The translations under genes were made by a program, and so were the position numbers. Positions 52,245-57,978 of a stretch of 64,000 nucleotides of DNA are shown piece after piece (position 1 is the stretch's first letter; each line of letters opens with the position of its first letter). The notes below the pieces were generated by a model. It was not told the DNA's origin and did not search any database. It worked only from the letters and a program-made list of their open reading frames with translations. Source of the DNA: Flagellimonas sediminis (GTDB lineage: Bacteria; Bacteroidota; Bacteroidia; Flavobacteriales; Flavobacteriaceae); contig NZ_JAAAMI010000001.1 in assembly GCF_010500845.1 (NCBI RefSeq), forward strand, positions 744,001 to 808,000, given 5' to 3'.

Positions 52245-52834
52245 CTGGCACTTTTTTCTAATATTCTAACTAAATCATTGGCTACTTGAAAATATGGATG
52301 TTCTCCATTTCCAAATTCTTCGATTAAATGTTTTCCATTCCCAAGAGATTTACCAACTGCAATTTTTGCATCATATCTTCCATAGTTGGTAATTGTAAAT
52401 CTAGATAGAGGTGTATAGTCAAGTGATGAATATTCAATAACAGTAGCACCTTCACTTTCAAATTCAACTACTTTATCGATCTTATTGGGCATGCAAATGA
52501 TACATTCTTTTCCCCTTGATTTATTCCGTAATAAGTTCTTCATTTCTTCATCATTAACCCAACTCATATCCCTTGTGAAAATAACAACCCTTCCACCGTT
52601 TTTTATCCAGTTATACATATAGTCTCGTATATCAGATTTTTTTGTATACATCTTTGGTTTATTTGATAAATACTCGGATACAATCAAATAAATTGAAACT
52701 ATAAAGAATAGAATTGAAATAAATACAAGGAACCATTGCCATCCACCAAATGATTGTTGGTCAGTTTTCAAAGAAAAAATTAAACCACAGAGTGATGCTA
52801 TTGAACCAATTTGAGAAAGTATGTTTTTTATCAT
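52241..52834 (-). CDS. two-TM membrane protein with PLD-like cytosolic domain
   Basis: 197 residues. Two TM helices near the N-terminus (QIGSIASLCGLIFSL; WQWFLVFISILFFIVSIYLIVSEYL), then a cytosolic alpha/beta domain (DIRDYMYNWIKNGGRVVIFTRDMSWVNDEEMKNLLRNKSRGKECIICMP) like the N-lobe of phospholipase-D-like proteins, but without a clear HxKxxxxD. Two-TM proteins with a sensor domain are frequent abortive-infection effectors. Function here is inferred. Confidence 0.65.
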   Translation of the reverse strand: MIKNILSQIGSIASLCGLIFSLKTDQQSFGGWQWFLVFISILFFIVSIYLIVSEYLSNKPKMYTKKSDIRDYMYNWIKNGGRVVIFTRDMSWVNDEEMKNLLRNKSRGKECIICMPNKIDKVVEFESEGATVIEYSSLDYTPLSRFTITNYGRYDAKIAVGKSLGNGKHLIEEFGNGEHPYFQVANDLVRILEKSAR

Positions 52835-52854
52835 ATGGTAGTATTCTTAATTAA

Positions 52855-52987
52855 GGCTAACGGTCTCGGGTATGAAACGTAGGGCATTTCGGAGCCACGA
52901 ACTTGTCCACCGAGACTAAGCTTGTAAGAGCCTGGAACTTATGGAAGCCACTACTCGCCCTATGTTTTATACCCATTGTTACCTGCC
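52855..52987 (-). repeat. attC-like imperfect hairpin between two cassettes
   Basis: Bases 52868-52885 and 52957-52974 pair over 18 bases with two G-T pairs; the ends are GGCTAAC (52855-52861) and GTTACCTGCC (52978-52987). On the minus strand it starts GGCAGGTAAC and ends G-TTAGCC, shaped like an integron attC. The cassette start upstream of 54442 carries TTACCTGCC (complement at 54463-54471), which pairs with GGCAGGTAAC, as expected if the cassette was inserted as a circle. Confidence 0.5.
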
Positions 52988-52999
52988 GTTTTTTATGTT

Positions 53000-53533
53000 T
53001 TAATTATTGAAAAGTTTATGAATGAACAGACCACAATATCTCTTCTTGATTAGATTTCTAAGGTCGTCCAAGGATGTTATATTGTCCAAGTCATTTCGAT
53101 TAATAATAATAACTCGAATTCCTTCCCCTAAGGATGTTTTTATAATGTCAATCGCACCATTATTATTGTTTCCATTCAAAAAGTCTCCTGTTACGCCATT
53201 TGCAGCTATAAATATTCCTGTCTTAAGACTCCGTCTTCTCATTTTTGAAATAAAATTGTCTAGAGCTGGTGCTCCAACAGGTGCTGACCAATTTTTACAT
53301 TCAACTAAAATAGTATTCTCGAATGGTCTTAAGACTTCTTCAGTTTGAGCATTCCATAGAACTAAATCTATTTCTTCAGCCGCCATCAAAGCATCTCTTG
53401 CTTGAATTTCAACTCCTGTCAATTCAGTTAGTAGGTATTCACATAGTTCTTCAAATCTGTCACCTTTGTCGTTAGTTGTCGCGGCTGCATCTACGTTGGC
53501 AAGGTGTCCTTGATATGTTGCTAAATTGAACAT
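53000..53533 (-). CDS. Mrr-like PD-(D/E)XK nuclease
   Basis: 177 residues. Restriction-endonuclease fold: KGDRFEELCEYLLTEL, then EIDLVLWN with Asp, then ILVECKNWSAPV with the ExK pair. The C-terminus is Mrr-like (RSLKTGIFIAANGVTG). It cuts DNA, perhaps modified or foreign. Three bases after the next gene's stop on the same mRNA; the two products both hold nuclease domains and could form a complex. Confidence 0.8.
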   Translation of the reverse strand: MFNLATYQGHLANVDAAATTNDKGDRFEELCEYLLTELTGVEIQARDALMAAEEIDLVLWNAQTEEVLRPFENTILVECKNWSAPVGAPALDNFISKMRRRSLKTGIFIAANGVTGDFLNGNNNNGAIDIIKTSLGEGIRVIIINRNDLDNITSLDDLRNLIKKRYCGLFIHKLFNN

Positions 53534-53536
53534 AGC

Positions 53537-54442
53537 CTAGTAGATAAAAAATTCACGATAAGACTGAATAAGAGCTTTTACCAAGTCCTTTGAAGTTGAA
53601 ATGCTTCGAAGTTTTTCAAAGTCAATAACAAGAATTGTTATGCCTGATTGCTCTTTCAAATTTTTAATAAGATTGAAATTCCCTTCGGACAATGTCGCGG
53701 TCGTGATGAGAATAAATGACCTAAACCCTTGCGAAATTGCTTTACTTATTAACGAGTGAATGAAGTTGTTTTCTATTCTTTTCGTTGCTTTAACTTCAAT
53801 TGGAATTGGATTTCCCAAGCCTTTGAGTTCTTGTAATTCATTTGAATTCCATACGATGAAGTCGTACTCTTTTCCACTTCGTTGTTCATTGTACTGTGGC
53901 TCAAAATCAGGGATTTCGACTAGTAATTCGTAAATCCATTTTTCAAATTCATAATATTTACTTGCTCCCTTTAAGTTTAATATTCGATTTAGATTATTAT
54001 CACGAGTAAATTCTTGATAATCGAGAACGTGTCTTGATTTTCGTTTAGGTTTGAGGTATTCAAGTTCCCGAGAATCATCAAGTATTTTTTCAAGTCTAAA
54101 AGCCAAGTTCTCAATTCCTGAATCATCAATGTCATATTTATAGAATCTGTAAGAGAGTAGAGAAAACCTATTGAAATTGTCTGTTTGGCTTACAAAGATT
54201 ACAGGTTTCCCTAATGCGTGAGATACACCAACTTCGTAGTAAGTATTTGGATTTTCATTAGATATGTCCGCGATAACAACGTCTGCTCGTTGGATAGTTT
54301 CGATTATCTGTGGAACAACTTGTTCTTCAATATTGAAATAGTCAGTCCTTAGAATTTGTATTGAAATTCTGCTTTGAACGACTTCAAGTGCCCTTGAAAT
54401 AGGGTCTATGTGTCTATAATTTGAAGAAATGTATATTTTCAT
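53537..54442 (-). CDS. deoxyribosyltransferase-like domain fused to a PD-(D/E)XK nuclease
   Basis: 301 residues. N-terminal 120 residues resemble nucleoside 2-deoxyribosyltransferase/TIR-like enzymes: MKIYISSNYRHIDPI, ADVVIADISNENPNTYYEVGVSHALGKPVIFVSQ; the Glu in YYEVG is the expected catalytic one. The C-terminal 150 residues are Mrr-like: EYDFIVWNS, then IPIEVKATKRI with the ExK. N-glycosidases of this fold serve as effectors in retrons and other systems. Founding gene of a two-gene cassette with the Mrr-like gene. Confidence 0.75.
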   Translation of the reverse strand: MKIYISSNYRHIDPISRALEVVQSRISIQILRTDYFNIEEQVVPQIIETIQRADVVIADISNENPNTYYEVGVSHALGKPVIFVSQTDNFNRFSLLSYRFYKYDIDDSGIENLAFRLEKILDDSRELEYLKPKRKSRHVLDYQEFTRDNNLNRILNLKGASKYYEFEKWIYELLVEIPDFEPQYNEQRSGKEYDFIVWNSNELQELKGLGNPIPIEVKATKRIENNFIHSLISKAISQGFRSFILITTATLSEGNFNLIKNLKEQSGITILVIDFEKLRSISTSKDLVKALIQSYREFFIY

Positions 54443-54583
54443 TTATGTCGTTTATTTCAAATGGCAGGTAATTTGATTTTATGCTAAACTTTGTTGGGCA
54501 TATACCGCCAGTTTGGCTTACTATACCGACATTTTCAAAAGTATAGTTTTACGAGGTTCACCGTAAATTTGGGGGGATTTGTT

Positions 54584-54730
54584 AAATGTAAGAATTTTCA
54601 ATAAATAGGAAAATGTGGAATCCCGTAAAAAAAAGGCTTAATACTTTCATCGAATGGATGATTTAGATACCAAAGTCGGGCTGCTTTCGTTTTTGTTTTG
54701 CTGCGCAAAAGAAAAATGTAAAGCAAGAGG
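54584..54730 (+). repeat. long direct repeat, copy B
   Basis: Partner of 50954-51105; see there. The end of the repeat in both copies is AAAGCAAGAGG. Confidence 0.75.
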
Positions 54731-54825
54731 ATAGCGCGCAAGCGCGGCGCTATTGATTCATTTTCCTTCGGAAAAGCCCAATTTTAGTGAGATTTTTGAA
54801 AATACTGAACAATTTCATTTATTGC

Positions 54826-54883
54826 ATTTTTTACTAAAAAAGGCCTTCAGCCCAGTAAAATCAATGGATTTTTGACTAAAAAA
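54826..54883 (+). repeat. 57-bp unit 2
   Basis: ATTTTTTACTAAAAAA at 54826 and ATTTTTGACTAAAAAA at 54868, 42 bases apart with one mismatch, around the core at 54848. Confidence 0.8.
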
Positions 54884-54958
54884 TGGTTTTTTGGAGTCTA
54901 GTGTAAGTGTGTAATAGACCTATTTTTAGGTGTAATTTATTTTTGCACCTAATCTCCC

Positions 54959-55018
54959 GTTTTTGGTGAAAAAATGCTCTCAGCCCAATAAAATCAACAA
55001 ATTTTTGGTGAAAAAATG
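54959..55018 (+). repeat. 57-bp unit 3
   Basis: TTTTTGGTGAAAAAATG at 54960 and 55002, exactly 42 bases apart and identical, around the core at 54981. Confidence 0.8.
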
Positions 55019-55091
55019 GAAGATTGATGTGAGGAATGGGTGTGGATTTCTAATTTTTCCTTCGGCCTTTTGATATTTTTGGAATCAACCC

Positions 55092-55148
55092 ATTTTTAAC
55101 GGAAAAGCACGCTCAGCCCAGTAAAATCAAGGAATTTTTAGCGTAAAA
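55092..55148 (+). repeat. 57-bp unit 4
   Basis: ATTTTTAACGGAAAA at 55092 and ATTTTTAGCGTAAAA at 55134, 42 bases apart with two mismatches, around the core at 55114. Confidence 0.75.
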
Positions 55149-55200
55149 ATCATATTAAACCCCTACTTATTTGATCAATAAATGCTTTTCTATTCCTTAA

Positions 55201-55548
55201 TCATTCCTCTACTTTAGCCTTCTTTTCCTCCCTATAAAACAGGTTCAAATGGTCCATTAATGCTTCTTCACCGACCGGCATCAATCGGTTGGCTATAGTC
55301 ATCGCCTGATGGATGAATTCCTCTTCGTTCCTGTCCATTACATCATCTGAACCAAGATCGGGATTTATTGCCCTCACGGAAAGGTATATCAATGCGCGAA
55401 CGGTCAACAACAGGTCTGCATGACCGTCAAGATAAAAGAACGTGGGTTGGAACTTTTCCTTGAACCAAGGATGTGGAACCAATGTCGGGGAGTGGTCGTT
55501 TGAGTGGTGTCTCAAATCCTTTAGGAGCTTTTCTTCGTTTGAATTCAT
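55201..55548 (-). CDS. small paralogue of the HEPN-protein C-terminal domain (third)
   Basis: 115 residues from ATG 55548. Contains FFYLDGHADLLLTVRALIYLSVRAIN, then EEFIHQAMTIANRLMPVGEEALMDHL, which follows the same pattern as its two neighbours and the end of the HEPN protein. It is the most diverged copy. Last gene of the four-gene operon. Function unknown. Confidence 0.7.
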   Translation of the reverse strand: MNSNEEKLLKDLRHHSNDHSPTLVPHPWFKEKFQPTFFYLDGHADLLLTVRALIYLSVRAINPDLGSDDVMDRNEEEFIHQAMTIANRLMPVGEEALMDHLNLFYREEKKAKVEE

Positions 55549-55579
55549 GACGTGATGTATTTGAATTGATTTTATAGGG

Positions 55580-55927
55580 TTACCTATCTTCAAGGTTCGA
55601 TAGCATTTCATCCAGTTTGTCCATGTAATACATTTGACTATCTGGAAGGATACAAAGTACCAGTTCCAATACTTGGGTAATACTATCCTCCTTTGATGCA
55701 TTATGGTTTTTAGGGGCCAACATCATCCCATCACCATCCATGGCGAATACACAGAGCTGCAATAGGCTTCTGATTTGCATCAAAAGGTGGTCGTTGCCCC
55801 TGACCTCGAAGTACACATGGTTTCCTTTGGGATCAATAGACTTTTTGTTACCAAGGAGTCCGGTAAGATTTTTTCTAAGCTTTTGTATATCCTTCAAGGT
55901 TTTGAGTTTTTTCTTCTTGTGTTTCAT
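55580..55927 (-). CDS. small paralogue of the HEPN-protein C-terminal domain (second)
   Basis: 115 residues. Basic N-terminus (MKHKKKKLKTLKDIQKLRKN), then HVYFEVRGNDHLLMQIRSLLQLCVFAMDGDG and SKEDSITQVLELVLCILPDSQMYYMDKLDEML. Shares the order strand-helix-LC-helix-LExxxxILP-D with the others. 31 bases before the next start. Confidence 0.75.
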   Translation of the reverse strand: MKHKKKKLKTLKDIQKLRKNLTGLLGNKKSIDPKGNHVYFEVRGNDHLLMQIRSLLQLCVFAMDGDGMMLAPKNHNASKEDSITQVLELVLCILPDSQMYYMDKLDEMLSNLEDR

Positions 55928-55956
55928 TTTTCATGTTATTTGGTTGACAATCATGC

Positions 55957-56301
55957 TTATTCCTTCAAAAGGAGTTTTTCTATTCGGTCGTAGCTATCCA
56001 ACTGGTCATCTGGAAGAATATCAATGACCAACTCCAGTATGGTGATCACCGCATCATCCTTGGATAGAAAGGGAAGTCTTGGGGAGTCCAGTTCGTTTTC
56101 ATTGTCAATGGTGGACATGCATAGTCTCAGAAGGCATGAGATGACATAGCGCAGTTCAGAATTGTTTTCCACCTTGAACACTACTTCTTGGACTTGCGGT
56201 TCATCCTTCCCATGATACCTTCGTTTTCTTGGGTTCAACAAACCAATCACTTTGTCCAATAGTTCCTTTTCGTTGTTATGGCTTTCCTCGTTCTTTTCCA
56301 T
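55957..56301 (-). CDS. small paralogue of the HEPN-protein C-terminal domain (first)
   Basis: 114 residues from ATG 56301; the frame is open further but overlaps the HEPN gene. Contains EVVFKVENNSELRYVISCLLRLCMSTIDNENELD and SKDDAVITILELVIDILPDDQLDSYDRIEKLLL. Ten bases after the HEPN stop. Confidence 0.75.
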   Translation of the reverse strand: MEKNEESHNNEKELLDKVIGLLNPRKRRYHGKDEPQVQEVVFKVENNSELRYVISCLLRLCMSTIDNENELDSPRLPFLSKDDAVITILELVIDILPDDQLDSYDRIEKLLLKE

Positions 56302-56311
56302 GGCTACTTTG

Positions 56312-57502
56312 TTAAGTTGTGGTTTCTTTATCGGAAAGCATGAGTTCTCGCATTTCATCCAGATAGTTGCCCTCTTCCAAGGGTATAAGGTTCTTTGCAA
56401 ACTCCAGTACGGTCTTTACATCCTCCTTGATGTTTTTAATGTCCAAGGTCATATCACACTGCTCGTCCAAGGCCAGGATGCATACATTAAGGGTCGATTT
56501 TAAGGTATAGAAAAGGGAAAAGTGACTGTGGACATAAACATGGTTGAGATAATACCCTTTTTTTGTCCTTCGATTTGCAGGTCTCATCATTTCAAAGTTT
56601 TCCCTGCTCAATTGTCTGATCGTGTCCAATAGGTTGGGCTCTTTTATATCTTGGGTTTCGAACAAAGCCTTTTTTCCACTTGTAATAAGGGTCTTTAAAA
56701 GATCAAGTTCCTTTTCGAACAATTGCTTGATCTCATCCAAAAAGTATTCAAGCTTTTGTTCCAAAAAGTCCAACTGCGCCCTTTCAATATGGAAGGAGTT
56801 ATCATACCTTGAACTGGAATAGGCCCTGTCCAATAGTTCCAACAACTCCATTTCTGTATGGTCATCAAGATTGAACATTCCCTTTGTTCTGTATATGTTC
56901 CTTTCCAAGAACTTTTGATGGACCTCTATCTTATGGCAGATTTTTACTTTTCCACAGAGAAAGCCCTCCAGTACCCGGTATCCCAGTTCAAACCCTTGGT
57001 GGGCCATAAAGGCAGCTTGGGATAGGTTATCATCCGACATGAAGTATTTGAACCCCTTTTGAAAGGCGAAACTGCCTTCCAAGGATGTCCGAAAGTCCTC
57101 CTCAATGTTTTTCTGGACTTTCTCATTGGTTAGGTCTTCATGTTGGTCCCAAGGAAAGCCAATTTCCCGATTTCCAAATATGAGATGTTCGGTTCGACAA
57201 TGGTTGATGAAAAACAGGTTTCCATTAGCCAGTTCTGTTTTGGCGTAATCATGGGAAAAGAGATTGTGGAAATGATCTTGATGGTCAGAAAACAACCCTT
57301 GGATAATGGGAAGAAACTTGTTGTTGATGTCATTTTTGGGTGCATCAATAATGATGTTCCACCTGAATTTAAAGGTGTTCTTTTTTTCATGGCCTTCGTT
57401 TAGATAGACCTGTATAACATTCGGAATTACTTTGATGATATCCGACAAAAGCCATTGTATCTGGGGGGCGAGCAGTTTCTTTCTTTGCGTTAAGGAGTCC
57501 AT
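56312..57502 (-). CDS. HEPN-domain protein with a repeated C-terminal domain
   Basis: 396 residues from ATG 57502 (ATG 57529 is possible). Residues 1-120 are alpha/beta and may be a degraded nucleotidyltransferase (FKFRWNIIIDAPKND). Residues about 150-290 are HEPN: SQAAFMAHQGFELGYRVLEGFLCGK, KICHKIEVHQKFLE, LLDRAYSSSRYDNSFHIE, the last giving RX5H of the RX4-6H RNase motif. Residues about 325-396 (NHVYVHSHFSLFYTLKSTLNVCILALDE...TVLEFAKNLIP) match the three small proteins downstream. HEPN proteins are often RNA-cleaving toxins. Confidence 0.75.
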   Translation of the reverse strand: MDSLTQRKKLLAPQIQWLLSDIIKVIPNVIQVYLNEGHEKKNTFKFRWNIIIDAPKNDINNKFLPIIQGLFSDHQDHFHNLFSHDYAKTELANGNLFFINHCRTEHLIFGNREIGFPWDQHEDLTNEKVQKNIEEDFRTSLEGSFAFQKGFKYFMSDDNLSQAAFMAHQGFELGYRVLEGFLCGKVKICHKIEVHQKFLERNIYRTKGMFNLDDHTEMELLELLDRAYSSSRYDNSFHIERAQLDFLEQKLEYFLDEIKQLFEKELDLLKTLITSGKKALFETQDIKEPNLLDTIRQLSRENFEMMRPANRRTKKGYYLNHVYVHSHFSLFYTLKSTLNVCILALDEQCDMTLDIKNIKEDVKTVLEFAKNLIPLEEGNYLDEMRELMLSDKETTT

Positions 57503-57612
57503 ATATCGATACTTTAAGGTGGATTTCAATCCAATTGTGTAGATTTTCTATACGAAAGTATAAAATAAATACTCTTTTTCTATACCAATAGGATAAAATT
57601 TTATATAGGTGT

Positions 57613-57648
57613 ATGTAAAATCTATCTTTATGTATCAAAATTTTACAT
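57613..57648 (+). promoter_or_regulatory. candidate operator/promoter of the HTH gene
   Basis: ATGTAAAAT (57613-57621) and its exact complement ATTTTACAT (57640-57648) flank the -7-like box TATCTTTA (57623-57630), just before the HTH start at 57656. A repressor binding both arms would cover the promoter. It also lies upstream of the divergent HEPN operon. Confidence 0.6.
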
Positions 57649-57655
57649 TACTAAA

Positions 57656-57871
57656 ATGACAGACCTAGGATTATATTTGGCCAAAAAGTCCATCAATAAA
57701 GCGGAAGTGGCGAGAAGGACGGGTATAAGTAAATCAAGGATAAGTCAATTGAGTTCCAACCCTACCACAAAACTAAGGGCGGAGGAACTTTACCTTATTT
57801 CATTGGCCATTGATATAGACCCCTGTGAAGTGATGAAGGAATTATACGGGGATGTGAAGCTTCCAAATTGA
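57656..57871 (+). CDS. small XRE-family HTH regulator
   Basis: 71 residues; helix-turn-helix KAEVARRTGISKSRISQLSSNPTTKLRAEELYLISLAIDIDPCEVMKELYG. Divergent from the HEPN operon, with 153 bases between. It probably controls itself and that operon, as in toxin-antitoxin loci. Confidence 0.85.
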   Translation: MTDLGLYLAKKSINKAEVARRTGISKSRISQLSSNPTTKLRAEELYLISLAIDIDPCEVMKELYGDVKLPN

Positions 57872-57873
57872 CA

Positions 57874-57941
57874 TTTTGCCTCGCTCAGTAAGTTAGTTTC
57901 GGTAAGATTTGGGCTTGCAGCACTTCGCTTTGCTTCGTTCG
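57874..57941 (+). repeat. 68-bp direct repeat, copy 1
   Basis: Matches 61575-61642 in 67 of 68 bases, same orientation. The pair encloses the DUF922 and DUF805 genes. Ends in short CTTCG-rich sub-repeats. Confidence 0.85.
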
Positions 57942-57978
57942 ATTATAAACTTAATGCGTATTGGAAAATATTAAAATT

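Larger units (their letters stand above)
54443..55200. other. 758-base gap with three 57-bp units
   Basis: No gene seen. Holds the cassette edge with GGCAGGTAA at 54463-54471, copy B of the long repeat (54584-54730) and three of the 57-bp units. Confidence 0.7.

Noticed and set aside
54826..55148. Possible CRISPR array (regular repeats with variable parts)
   Set aside because: Only three units here and one far away, spacing between units is about 133 bp, the variable part is 4-5 bases, and no cas genes are present.
55549..55701. Longer start for the third small paralogue
   Set aside because: The extension overlaps the previous gene of the operon and is a frame-shifted copy of its bases; ATG 55548 fits the spacing of the operon.
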